Assembly (NCBI RefSeq): GCF_000378505.1
Contig: NZ_KB899990.1
Location: forward strand, 186,001 to 250,000
Direction of reading: 5' to 3'
Source: Modicisalibacter luteus DSM 23508
GTDB lineage: Bacteria; Pseudomonadota; Gammaproteobacteria; Pseudomonadales; Halomonadaceae
Length of the DNA stretch: 64,000 nucleotides
The notes under the pieces: generated by a model
Told to the model about the DNA's origin: nothing
What the model saw: the letters and a program-made list of their open reading frames with translations, nothing else
Databases searched by the model: none
Part shown: positions 17,973 through 26,518 of the stretch, piece after piece
Position numbering within the stretch: the first letter of the stretch is position 1
Layout: each line of letters opens with the position of its first letter
Made by a program: the position numbers and the translations under genes

Positions 17973-19388
17973 TTATGTGGACTCCTCCTGACGAGAGCAG
18001 GCGATGAAAGGTAGCACTTTGTGCCGATTGAGCAGCCCCTTGGGATCGAGGGCCTGCTTGAGCGTATGCATCAGCGCGATTTCCTCGGGACTTCGGCACA
18101 GGGCGAGGTAGTCGCGCTTTTCGAGACCGATACCATGCTCGGCCGAGACCGAGCCTCCCAAGGCGGCCAACGGGCCGTACACCAGTCGCTCGACGGCCTG
18201 TCGGGTGTCGGCATCGTCACTGCCGGCGTTGATGGAGAGATGCAGATTGCCATCGCCGATATGGCCGAACACAACCAGGCGGCTACCGGGGCGGACTGCC
18301 GCAAGTTCGCATTCAAGTGTCTCGACATAGCCCGGCATGCTGCCGATGGGCAGGCTGACATCGAAGGCGAACAAAGGGCGCAAGGCCTGGATCAACCCCT
18401 CGATATCCTCGCGGATCGCCCACAGGGCCTGACGCTGCGCGCCTGAGTGAGCCATCACCGCATCACTTACCCAGCCCGCCTCGAAAAAGTCTTTCAGGGC
18501 TGCGCTGAACAATTGTTCGTCGTGTTGCTGATCGATCCCCTGAGCCTCAACGAGGAGATAATAGGGCGAGTCGGCAGAAAGCGGTGGCGTATGGCGACCG
18601 AGTTCTTCGGTCAGTAGGCGATAATGCGATTGCCACATGACCTCGCAGGCGGTGAGGTTGGCGCCCAGCCGTTGCCGCAGACCATTGAGGATGCTCGTCA
18701 ACGCCTCGAAGCCTGGTACGGCGAGCAGTGCCGTGTTTTCGCTGGTAGTGGGACGTTGCAGTCGCAATACGGCACGGGTCACGATACCCAAGGTACCCTC
18801 ACTGCCGATGAAGAGCTGCTTGACGTCATAGCCGGCATTGTTCTTGAGCATGCGGTTGAGCGAACTGATGACGGTACCGTCGGCGAGCACCGCCTCCAGG
18901 CCAAGCACGTGCTGGCGCATCATGCCGTGGCGGATTACCCGGTTGCCGCCGGCGTTGGTCGAGATATTGCCGCCGATGGTGCACGACCCCCGGGCGCCGA
19001 GATCGAGCGGAAAATGCCAGCCCTGTGACGCGGCAGCCTGCTGTACAATTTCCAGAGGCGCCCCGGCCTGGACCGTCAAGGTACCATCCAACGGGTCCAG
19101 GGTTTCCACTGCCGTCATGCGCTCCAGTGAAATCACCAATTCGTCCCGGCCGGCCTGACCGCCGTGGACCAATCCGGTCATGCCGCCCTGGGTCACGACC
19201 GGCTGGCCTGCGGCATGGCAACAGCGCATCACTGCAGCAAGCTGCTGGGTGTCGGTCGGTCTCACAATGGCAGTGGCGCGACAGGGGGCGCCGCTAAGCC
19301 AGTCGTTGATGCGCTGGCCGACGGCCTCACCACGGATGAGTCCGCTGGGGTCGACAATGGCTTGGATGTCGGTCAATAACGCGTCCAT
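17973..19388 (-). CDS. FAD-linked oxidase, GlcD / D-2-hydroxyacid dehydrogenase type
   Basis: The 471-residue protein has an N-terminal PCMH-type FAD domain (QGGMTGLVHGG near residue 65, GNISTNAGGNRVIRHGMMR near 140) and a C-terminal FAD-linked oxidase domain with GHIGDGNLHLS near 378 and SAEHGIGLEKRDYL near 420. These match D-lactate, glycolate and D-2-hydroxyglutarate dehydrogenases, which pass electrons to quinone or an ETF. ATG 19388 is chosen over a TTG one codon upstream. It lies downstream of the ABC importer on the same strand, so it may oxidise an imported or derived 2-hydroxyacid; that link is inference. Confidence 0.85.
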   Translation of the reverse strand: MDALLTDIQAIVDPSGLIRGEAVGQRINDWLSGAPCRATAIVRPTDTQQLAAVMRCCHAAGQPVVTQGGMTGLVHGGQAGRDELVISLERMTAVETLDPLDGTLTVQAGAPLEIVQQAAASQGWHFPLDLGARGSCTIGGNISTNAGGNRVIRHGMMRQHVLGLEAVLADGTVISSLNRMLKNNAGYDVKQLFIGSEGTLGIVTRAVLRLQRPTTSENTALLAVPGFEALTSILNGLRQRLGANLTACEVMWQSHYRLLTEELGRHTPPLSADSPYYLLVEAQGIDQQHDEQLFSAALKDFFEAGWVSDAVMAHSGAQRQALWAIREDIEGLIQALRPLFAFDVSLPIGSMPGYVETLECELAAVRPGSRLVVFGHIGDGNLHLSINAGSDDADTRQAVERLVYGPLAALGGSVSAEHGIGLEKRDYLALCRSPEEIALMHTLKQALDPKGLLNRHKVLPFIACSRQEEST

Positions 19389-19417
19389 CAATGTCCTTTA
19401 CCTGTTAGGCAGCCGCA

Positions 19418-19501
19418 ACACCGCGGCCGCTACACCGCGGCCGCTACACCGCGGCCGCTACACCGCGGCCGCTACACCGCGGCCGCTACACCGCGGCCGC
19501 T
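19418..19501. repeat. Six tandem copies of a 14-bp GC-rich repeat
   Basis: The unit ACACCGCGGCCGCT is repeated six times without a mismatch over 84 bp, each copy holding a NotI and a SacII site. It lies between the ABC ATPase and the FAD oxidase genes and contains the ATPase stop codon. Because 14 is not a multiple of 3, copy-number change would not keep the frame, but a stop is met early in any case. Confidence 0.97.
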
Positions 19502-21102
19502 TCATGGGCGCGGCCGGGTATCGCGTCGAGCAGCTCGCGAGTGTAGGCCTCACGGGGGGAGAGGAAGACTTCCTGTGCTGTGCCCTGTTCGACGATGCGC
19601 CCGTGCTGCATCACGATGATTCGATCACAGACCTGTGCGGCTACCCGCAGGTCATGGGTGATGAACAGCAGCGACAGCGATAGCTTCCGTTTAAGGTCCT
19701 CGAGCAGTTCCAGGATCTGAGCCTGGATCGATACATCCAGGGCGGACACGGCTTCATCGGCGACGATCAGCTCGGGGTTCAGGGCCAGGGCGCGGGCGAT
19801 ACCGATACGCTGGCGCTGGCCGCCGGAGAATTCGTGGGGAAAGCGCTCGGCAGCAGCGGCCCCCAGCCCCACCAGGTCGAGCAGGTCGCCGGCTTGCTTG
19901 AGGGCCTCCTGGCGTGGCACGCCATTGGCTATCGGGCCCTGGGCGATGGCCAGGCCGACCCGGGTTCGCGGGTTGAGCGAGGCGTAGGGGTCCTGGAATA
20001 CCATCTGTACCCGCTTGCGTTCGCGACGCAGGGCATCACCCTTGAGAGCGCTCAGGTTGACGCCATCGAGCAGCAGCTCGCCGCTATCGGGGCGTTCGAG
20101 ACGGACCACGCAACGGCCCATGGTCGATTTGCCGGAGCCGGATTCACCCACGATTCCTACGGTCTCGCCGCGGTCGAGCGTGAACGACACGTCATTCAGC
20201 GCAACGACTTCACGCGAGGGCTTGAACAGGCCGCCACGCGAGCGGAATACCTTGTTGAGCTGGCGCACCTCGAGCAGGGGGGCGGGATCGCGGACGTCGC
20301 GTGCAGGGGGCACGGCATTGCTGGGAATGGCGTCAATGAGCGAGCGGGTATATTCGTGTTGTGGGTTGCCCAATATGTCGCTGGCCAGCCCCAACTCGAC
20401 GACCTTACCTAGCCGCATGACACAAACGCGGGTGGCGATCTCGGCCACCACGCCGAAGTCGTGGGTGATGAACATCACTGCCATGTTGCGGCGCTGCTGA
20501 AGATCGCGGATCAACTCGAGAATCTGTGCCTGGGTGGTCACGTCCAGCGCCGTGGTGGGCTCGTCGGCGATCAGCAATTCCGGCTCCAAGGCCAAGGCCA
20601 TGGCGATCATCACGCGCTGGCGCTGGCCGCCTGACAGCTCGAAGGGGTAGGCGCGAATCGCTTTTTCGGGCTGCGGAATGCCGACTTCCTCTAGCAGCGA
20701 CAAGGCTTTTTGCTGGCGCTCCTTGGCGTTATATAACCCGTGGGCCTCGAAGACTTCGGCAATCTGGTCGCCGGCCCGCATCAGCGGATTCAGCGCCGTC
20801 ATCGGCTCTTGGAAGATCATTCCGATGCGCAGGCCTCGAAGCTCCCGGTGGCGCTTTTCATCGAGTTTCAACAGGTCTTCGCCGTGGAACAGGATCTCAC
20901 CATCCGTTGGCCGAACCCCTTTGGGCAGCAGACCCATCACTGCGTTGGCGGCCATCGACTTGCCGGAGCCGGACTCGCCGACCACGCACATGATCTCGCC
21001 TTTAGCGACATCATAGGTGACATTTTCAGCCGCATAGCGCCGATCGGCCCCCTTGGGTAGTGCCAGGGTCAGGTTGCGAATGCTCAGTACGGTATCGGTC
21101 AT
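19486..21102 (-). CDS. Peptide-type ABC transporter, fused double ATPase
   Basis: The 538-residue protein has two complete nucleotide-binding domains, equal to DppD plus DppF (or YejF) in one chain. Each half has a Walker A GESGSGKS, an LSGGQRQR- or FSGGQRQR-type signature and a Walker B ([24 protein letters not shown]). The first half carries the oligopeptide-type C-terminal extension near residue 270. It powers the importer made by the two upstream permease genes. Its last codons and stop (EAAAV then TAG) run into the 14-bp repeat array, so the C-terminus may vary between strains. Confidence 0.94.
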   Translation of the reverse strand: MTDTVLSIRNLTLALPKGADRRYAAENVTYDVAKGEIMCVVGESGSGKSMAANAVMGLLPKGVRPTDGEILFHGEDLLKLDEKRHRELRGLRIGMIFQEPMTALNPLMRAGDQIAEVFEAHGLYNAKERQQKALSLLEEVGIPQPEKAIRAYPFELSGGQRQRVMIAMALALEPELLIADEPTTALDVTTQAQILELIRDLQQRRNMAVMFITHDFGVVAEIATRVCVMRLGKVVELGLASDILGNPQHEYTRSLIDAIPSNAVPPARDVRDPAPLLEVRQLNKVFRSRGGLFKPSREVVALNDVSFTLDRGETVGIVGESGSGKSTMGRCVVRLERPDSGELLLDGVNLSALKGDALRRERKRVQMVFQDPYASLNPRTRVGLAIAQGPIANGVPRQEALKQAGDLLDLVGLGAAAAERFPHEFSGGQRQRIGIARALALNPELIVADEAVSALDVSIQAQILELLEDLKRKLSLSLLFITHDLRVAAQVCDRIIVMQHGRIVEQGTAQEVFLSPREAYTRELLDAIPGRAHEAAAV

Positions 21103-21111
21103 GAGGTTCCC

Positions 21112-21948
21112 CTACTGGCGTTCACGGGCAAGCTTGGGATTCAGGGCATCATCGAGCCCTTCGCCGACCAGATTCAGGGCCAGCACGGTGAGCAGGATCG
21201 CCATGCCCGGGAAGAAGCTCAGCCACCAGGCCTGACGAATCACCGTGCGTGCCGCGCCGATCATGTATCCCCAGGACATCACGTTGGGGTCGCCCAGGCC
21301 CAGGAATGACAGCGCCGATTCCAGCAGGATTGCCGTAGCCACCATCAGCGAGGCCAACACGATGATCGGTGAAAGGGTGTTGGGCAGGATTTGCTTCAGA
21401 ATGATGGTGGTGTTGCCCTGTCCGACGAGCCGTGCCGCCTCGACGTATTCCCGGTTTCGCAGCGACATGAACTCGGCTCGTACCAGGCGCGCCACGGGGG
21501 GCCAGCTGACGATGGCGATGGCAAGCACAATGGAGGTCACGCTGGGCTGCATGATGGCGACGAGCACGATCGCCAGCGCGAAGTTGGGAATGGTCTGGAA
21601 GAATTCGGTGAAGCGCATTAGGGCATCGTCGACCAGCCCACCGTAATAGCCGGCCACGGCCCCCAGTGGCACGCCGATTATCAGTGCCACGCTGGTCGAC
21701 ACCAGACCGATCAACAACGATACCCAGGCGCCATGCATCAGCCCGGCGGCGACGTTGCGGCCCATGGTATCGGTGCCCAGCACGAAGCCGTCGACTTCGA
21801 AAGGGGGCAGGAAGGGGCGCTGCACCATGCGCCAGGGCGACTCGGGAAAGAGAAGCGGTGCCAATATTGCCATGGCAATGATCAGGGCCAGAATGATGAG
21901 TCCGATCAGTGCGCCACGGTTTTGTGCGAAGCGGGCAAAAAAGCTCAT
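21112..21948 (-). CDS. Peptide-type ABC transporter permease (DppC-like)
   Basis: The 278-residue inner-membrane protein has about six hydrophobic segments. It shows the DppC/OppC pattern: N-terminal segment, then GTDTMGRNVAAGLMHGAW and the cytoplasmic EAA loop near residue 180 (EAARLVGQGNTTIILKQILP), which contacts the ATPase. The start overlaps the upstream permease stop by 4 bp, and the ATPase gene starts 9 bp after its stop. Substrate is unknown; the family covers peptides, opines and some sugars. Confidence 0.93.
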   Translation of the reverse strand: MSFFARFAQNRGALIGLIILALIIAMAILAPLLFPESPWRMVQRPFLPPFEVDGFVLGTDTMGRNVAAGLMHGAWVSLLIGLVSTSVALIIGVPLGAVAGYYGGLVDDALMRFTEFFQTIPNFALAIVLVAIMQPSVTSIVLAIAIVSWPPVARLVRAEFMSLRNREYVEAARLVGQGNTTIILKQILPNTLSPIIVLASLMVATAILLESALSFLGLGDPNVMSWGYMIGAARTVIRQAWWLSFFPGMAILLTVLALNLVGEGLDDALNPKLARERQ

Positions 21949-22922
21949 GACGCCTCCTTGATACGCGGATCGGCGAGGCGATAGACCAGGTCGGTAAAAA
22001 TGTTGAAGACGATGACCAGTGCGGCGGAGAAGAAGAATATGCCGAGGAGAAGATTGTAGTCACGCTGCATCAGTGCCTCGTACATCAACCGTCCGATGCC
22101 CGGCCAAGCGAACACGGTTTCGGTAAGAATGGCACCACCGACCATTTGCCCGGCTTGCAGGCCGGCCAGGGTGATGATCGGTAGCAGGGCATTGCGCAGG
22201 ATGTGTCGGCGCTGGATCACGCGGTCTTTGAGTCCCTTGGCGCGGGCCGTTTTGACGTAGTCCTGCTGGCTGGCCTCGAGCATCGAGGCGCGGGTCATGC
22301 GGGTGTAAATAGCCATGAAGAACAGTGCCAGGGTCGATGCCGGCAATATCAGGTGCTTGGCGACATCCAGGATATGGGCCATGCCGGTATAGTGTGCACC
22401 CACGGTGAACATTCCGTAGGCGGGCAGCCAGTCGAGATAGACCGAGAACAGCAATACCGCCATGAGCGCGACCCAGAACAGCGGGGTGGCATAAAAGACC
22501 AGAGCCAGAGCCATGATCACCGAGCCTGAAATCTTCTTGACCCGGGCGGCTGCCATGGAGCCGGCGAAAATGCCCAGTGCCAGCGACAGCACGAATGCGG
22601 TACCGGTCAACAGCAGGGTGGCGGGGAGGCGCTCCAGGATCAGGTCGAGCACTGGCATCTGTTGCCGGTAGGAATAGCCAAAATCGAGCGTGGCAATCCC
22701 CGAAACATAATGCCAAAGCTGGACGTATAACGGCTGGTCGAGCCCAAACTGTTCACGCAACTGGCGCAGGAATGCCTCATCCGTGGCACCGGCCTCGCCG
22801 GCCAGGATAGCCGCGGGATCCCCGGGCGCCAGTTGGATCAGGAAAAAGTTGAATACAATAATCAGGAACAAGACGATCACGGCCTTGAGCAGCCGCATCG
22901 CGATCAGGCGAGCATAAACCAT
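21945..22922 (-). CDS. Peptide-type ABC transporter permease (DppB-like)
   Basis: The 325-residue inner-membrane protein has the DppB/OppB N-terminal motif (FLIQLAPGDPAAI near residue 27), a periplasmic loop and the EAA-like segment DYVKTARAKGLKDRVIQRRH near residue 225, followed by GAILTETVFAWPGIG. It forms the translocation channel with the DppC-like partner, with which it overlaps by 4 bp. A hairpin separates it from the binding-protein gene upstream. Confidence 0.93.
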   Translation of the reverse strand: MVYARLIAMRLLKAVIVLFLIIVFNFFLIQLAPGDPAAILAGEAGATDEAFLRQLREQFGLDQPLYVQLWHYVSGIATLDFGYSYRQQMPVLDLILERLPATLLLTGTAFVLSLALGIFAGSMAAARVKKISGSVIMALALVFYATPLFWVALMAVLLFSVYLDWLPAYGMFTVGAHYTGMAHILDVAKHLILPASTLALFFMAIYTRMTRASMLEASQQDYVKTARAKGLKDRVIQRRHILRNALLPIITLAGLQAGQMVGGAILTETVFAWPGIGRLMYEALMQRDYNLLLGIFFFSAALVIVFNIFTDLVYRLADPRIKEAS

Positions 22923-22950
22923 GCGATAAACCTCGAAACCCTACCGAAAC

Positions 22951-22980
22951 CACGGAGAGGCGCTTGTGCGCCCCTCCGTG
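22951..22980 (-). terminator. Intercistronic hairpin between binding protein and permeases
   Basis: CACGGAGAGGCGC and GCGCCCCTCCGTG form a 13-bp stem with one mismatch around TTGT, 5 bp after the binding-protein stop. There is no T run. As in many importer operons, it probably stabilises or partly terminates the message so the binding protein is made in excess. Confidence 0.65.
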
Positions 22981-22985
22981 ACGGA

Positions 22986-24536
22986 TCATTTCTCGATCCA
23001 GGCGTCCTTGAAGCCGTCGTTAACGCCGACGCCTGAAGTCACCAGGTTTTTGATATTGCAGCGGTAAATAGTGGGGAAGCCGAGTTCGAGCAGCCAGCCG
23101 ACGGGAACATCCTCATGCAGGATCTCCTGCACCTCGTGGTAGAGCGCCTCGCGCTTCGCTTCAGGGTAGGCCGTAGCCGCTTCGTTGAACAATTCGTCGA
23201 CGCGCTCGTTTTCATAGCCTTCGACGTTATTCCAGGGCGAGCCTTTCTCGATATTGCTGGAGAGATAGGTCCGCGAGATACCCAGGGCGGGATCGCCGTA
23301 CTGGTAAAGGTAGGTAAATGCCAGGTCGTAGTCCCACTCGCCCAGGCGCTGGTTCCAGCCGCCTACGTCAGTGGCTTCGGTACGCACGTTGATGCCGACT
23401 TCGGAAAGGTTCTGCTTGACGGCTTCGGCCCAGCGGGTCCAAGTCTCGCCATAGGGTAGCGGCAGCAGCGTCACTTCCTCGCCGTCGTAGCCCATTTCGT
23501 CGAGCAGTTCGCGTGCCTTCTCTGGGTCGTGGTCGTAGGGCTCGAGATCTTCGTTCTGGAACTTGGCATTGGAACCGAAGGCTGACAGCGGCACGTTACC
23601 GAGGCCATTCCACAGTACATCGCGGGCGAACTCGCGGTCCATGGCGTACATGACCGCCTGCCGGAAGCGCTTGTCGGCTGTGGGACCTTCACGGTTGTTC
23701 ATCCAGAGCATGGCGAAGGGGCTGAAATACTCGTGGCCCTCCTGGGTCATACAAGTATTTTCCATCTCGGCCAGGCGCGGCACATCGAAATTCTCGACCG
23801 TGCCATAAGGCAGGACATCGACCGTACCGTTTTCATATGCCACGGCGCGGGAGGCACCATCCGGTATAATGTGCCAGTTCACGCCATCGAGATAGGGAAG
23901 CCCCTCTTCGTAGTAATCCTCATTCTTGACCAGCTCGATCACCGTGCCGCGGTCCCAGTTCTCGAACTTGAACGGCCCGGTGCCGACAGGCTGATTGTTG
24001 GCCTCGTTGTCGCGGAACTCGGTGCCCTCGTAGATGTGCTTGGGCACCATGGTGAAAGTGCCCGCCTCGAACGAGAGTAGGAACGGTCCGAATGGCTGCT
24101 TGAGCGTAAACACTACGGTGTGATCGTCCGTGGCCTCGATGCTTTCGACATGCTGGAGCACGGCACGGGCGCTGGGGTTAAGATCGCGATGGAAAACATC
24201 GGCCGAGAACACCACGTCCTCGGCAGTGAACGGTTCGCCGTCGTGCCAGGTCACCCCTTTGCGCAGGTGGAAGGTATAGGTCAGCCCATCATCGCTCTCT
24301 TCCCAGGATTCCGCGAGTTGGGGTATGGGATTGAGGTCGGTGTCGTAGCGTAGAAGCCCTTCGTAGATATTGCCGGCCACGGTGCGGGTCGGGGCATTCT
24401 GGATCATGCCCAGTACCAGGCCGGGCGGTTCCGGCTGGATAATGGTATCGATGACGCCGCCGGGTTGCGGATCGGCCATGGCGGGAAGGGTGGCTAGGCC
24501 ACACGCGGCGACTGCACAGGCGAGAGGTGCTTTCAT
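22986..24536 (-). CDS. ABC transporter periplasmic substrate-binding protein (family 5)
   Basis: The 516-residue protein has a signal peptide cleaved near residue 21 (ATLPAMADP). It shows family 5 solute-binding features: NIYEGLLRYDTDLNPIPQLA near residue 58, TYTFHLRKGVTWHDGEPFTA near 90 and VGTGPFKFENWD near 185. It would capture a peptide or similar ligand in the periplasm for the downstream DppBC-like permeases. Ligand identity is unknown. The gene is first in the operon and divergent from the GntR regulator, whose gap holds candidate operators. Confidence 0.93.
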   Translation of the reverse strand: MKAPLACAVAACGLATLPAMADPQPGGVIDTIIQPEPPGLVLGMIQNAPTRTVAGNIYEGLLRYDTDLNPIPQLAESWEESDDGLTYTFHLRKGVTWHDGEPFTAEDVVFSADVFHRDLNPSARAVLQHVESIEATDDHTVVFTLKQPFGPFLLSFEAGTFTMVPKHIYEGTEFRDNEANNQPVGTGPFKFENWDRGTVIELVKNEDYYEEGLPYLDGVNWHIIPDGASRAVAYENGTVDVLPYGTVENFDVPRLAEMENTCMTQEGHEYFSPFAMLWMNNREGPTADKRFRQAVMYAMDREFARDVLWNGLGNVPLSAFGSNAKFQNEDLEPYDHDPEKARELLDEMGYDGEEVTLLPLPYGETWTRWAEAVKQNLSEVGINVRTEATDVGGWNQRLGEWDYDLAFTYLYQYGDPALGISRTYLSSNIEKGSPWNNVEGYENERVDELFNEAATAYPEAKREALYHEVQEILHEDVPVGWLLELGFPTIYRCNIKNLVTSGVGVNDGFKDAWIEK

Positions 24537-24669
24537 TGTACTCTTCTTTTCCGTTGTTCTTGGAGTTGCTTGCCGGCTAGAAGGACTTCAGTGCCTGGAA
24601 GTACCTTGGCAGTGCCGGCAGCGTTCGTGATGAAGAAGACATTTTGACCATAGCAGCGCTTGACAAAGC

Positions 24670-24744
24670 TGTCGACAGTCGACATTGGCAGTCGACAAAC
24701 AGAAAAACGCCGCTTAGTGTTGATAAATGAGCCAAAAACAACAC
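24670..24744. promoter_or_regulatory. Candidate GntR operators in the divergent promoter region
   Basis: TGTCGACAGTCGACA (24670-24684) is a 7-bp inverted repeat around a central A. A third copy of its arm, AGTCGACA, follows at 24690-24697. A second, looser inverted repeat GTGTTG/CAACAC spans 24717-24744. They lie between the divergent binding-protein and GntR genes, where an autoregulated GntR repressor would act. Binding is inferred from position. Confidence 0.5.
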
Positions 24745-24770
24745 AGGGCAGCAAAGGCAGCGCGAACCTC

Positions 24771-25460
24771 ATGGATGCCAAGCGCGGTGTGACTTTACCC
24801 AACTTGCGTCAGCGCAATCTGGTTGACCAGGTGGCCGACGTGCTGACTGAGGCCATCATTGACCGTCGCTTCAAGCCGGGTGAGCGCTTATCCGAAATGC
24901 AGCTCTCCCGAGATATGGGAATCAGCCGTGCGCCTCTGCGCGAGGCGGCCCGTCTCCTCGAAAGCCGTGGTTTTCTGGTGTCGCGTCCTGGGCGGGGGTT
25001 TTTCGTTCGTGAACTGGACCGCGCTGACTTGGCCGATGTGTTCGACCTTCGCCTGTGCCTCGAACGTCATGCTTTCCGCCTTCTGGTTGCGTCCTTTTCT
25101 CCCGAGATGCATATGACCTTGAATCGTCAGGTGGAAGTCATGTGCGACGTGGCCAGGGATAGCGAGGACAATCGCAAAATCGAAGAAGATATACGCTTTC
25201 ATCGCATGATCTTCGAGATGGCGGGTAACAGTCGCCTGCTAAAGACGTTCAACGATCTCGCCCATGAGTTACGGCTTTGCATGGCGTTGATAGGGATCAC
25301 TCATTCCGACCCCGGCAGCATCTCCACCAGCCACTGGCGCCTGATCGAGGCCTTGGCTAGCGGCGATCCTGCCCGCTGCGAGGCGGCCGTCGACTACCAC
25401 ATCGGCATCGCTAGGCATTATATACTCCAAGGCATCAGCGATCCGCAGGGAACGCCTTGA
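24771..25460 (+). CDS. GntR/FadR-family (FCD) transcriptional regulator
   Basis: From ATG 24771 the protein is 229 residues; a TTG at 24660 would add 37 unlikely residues. The N-terminal winged helix-turn-helix reads LVDQVADVLTEAIIDRRFKPG, SEMQLSRDMGISRAPLREA and ESRGFLVSRPGRGFFV. The C-terminal FCD domain has helix residues of the metal/ligand site (DLRLCLERHAFRLL, and FHRMIFEMAGN near residue 145). It is divergent from the peptide-type ABC operon and probably controls it, with an organic acid or the transported substrate as effector. Confidence 0.85.
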   Translation: MDAKRGVTLPNLRQRNLVDQVADVLTEAIIDRRFKPGERLSEMQLSRDMGISRAPLREAARLLESRGFLVSRPGRGFFVRELDRADLADVFDLRLCLERHAFRLLVASFSPEMHMTLNRQVEVMCDVARDSEDNRKIEEDIRFHRMIFEMAGNSRLLKTFNDLAHELRLCMALIGITHSDPGSISTSHWRLIEALASGDPARCEAAVDYHIGIARHYILQGISDPQGTP

Positions 25461-25598
25461 TACGGCATCCCTGAGTCAGAGCAGGTAAGAAAGGAGCCTG
25501 TCCAGGCGAACATGCCTACGAGAGCCGATCATTCTGGAGGACACGTAATGTTGTGGCTTCCAGTGCTGTCAGGCCATCGTACGATTCAAGGCTTGGGT

Positions 25599-26195
25599 CT
25601 AAACCAAGCCATAAAGTACGAATCCAAGAGTTACCGCAGTGGCGATGAAAGCCAGCAATGCCAGCAAGCCATCATTAGCCATGAGAGAAAGACCAAACAG
25701 AGTGAGGGCCAACCCTGCCCCATTAGCAGTAAAGGGCACTACCTCCATTGGTGGCATGGAAAGTGCTATGACAATACATACAGCAGCAATGGCATAGATA
25801 CCTGCTCCATGGGTGAACGTCGTCAGGCGTGGCCTAAGGAAACGGTCGATAAATCGCGCGGGTGGGCGCATCCACTTCAAGGCCTTGCCGAGCTTGTCTT
25901 GCGACACAGAACGCTTGAGCAGCGAATGTGGCAACCAGAAGAATTCACGGCGGATAAGTAACTGGCCGGCTACAATCAATACGAATAGCGCCATGATTGT
26001 AGGTACGCCCGGAATATCACCAACGATTGGCATTACGGTAATAATACCGGCCACTAATAGAAGCGGACCAAACGATCTGCGCCCAACTTCTGATACGACA
26101 TCGCCGACCGAGACTTGATCGCCCTTGTGCTTCTCGGCTTGGCTGATCCGTTCCAGCATTTGCTCCAGGTCGGCAGGTTCTTGCCGCTCGCTCAT
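25599..26195 (-). CDS. ExoD-family membrane protein
   Basis: The 198-residue protein has a charged N-terminus, then SFGPLLLVAGIITVMPIVGDIPGVP near residue 41, the ExoD-family hallmark, and about four to five further hydrophobic segments. ExoD was named for exopolysaccharide synthesis in rhizobia, but its biochemical role is unclear and may concern alkali or ion homeostasis. It is not linked to polysaccharide genes here. It stands alone with about 320 bp of non-coding DNA upstream. Confidence 0.8.
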   Translation of the reverse strand: MSERQEPADLEQMLERISQAEKHKGDQVSVGDVVSEVGRRSFGPLLLVAGIITVMPIVGDIPGVPTIMALFVLIVAGQLLIRREFFWLPHSLLKRSVSQDKLGKALKWMRPPARFIDRFLRPRLTTFTHGAGIYAIAAVCIVIALSMPPMEVVPFTANGAGLALTLFGLSLMANDGLLALLAFIATAVTLGFVLYGLV

Positions 26196-26518
26196 AGACT
26201 ACACCACTTGAGATTGCGCCGACTCGTACCCTCAGATCGAGATACCTCGGCTTCAGGATTGTAAACACAGGGGGTGTCTTGGTTTTACCAAACTTGGCTA
26301 TCCATCACTCGTCCCCCTATGGAATAGGTTAAGGGTGGCAGAGATACATCAATATGCCAGAGGTTTGGCGAAGGAAGAGCGGAAAAGGCATCTGGTCATA
26401 GACAACGCAGGTTAAGCCAGAAGAACGGAAATCCAGACGGAACCCAAGTAGCAAACGGCGTCTCAAATGCCTTGGCCAGGCATGAAGACAAGCAATGTGA
26501 TTCTCCCCATAGTCAGGG
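26196..26518. other. Intergenic region between patatin and ExoD genes
   Basis: About 320 bp between two minus-strand genes. Short frames in it have no family resemblance and no ribosome-binding sites. No clear terminator was seen for the patatin gene. It should hold the exoD promoter. Confidence 0.4.

Noticed and set aside
19180-19683. Plus-strand frame reading through the 14-bp repeat array
   Set aside because: It overlaps the 5' end of the oxidase and the 3' end of the ATPase antisense. Its repetitive [13 protein letters not shown]-type stretch comes only from translation of the repeat.
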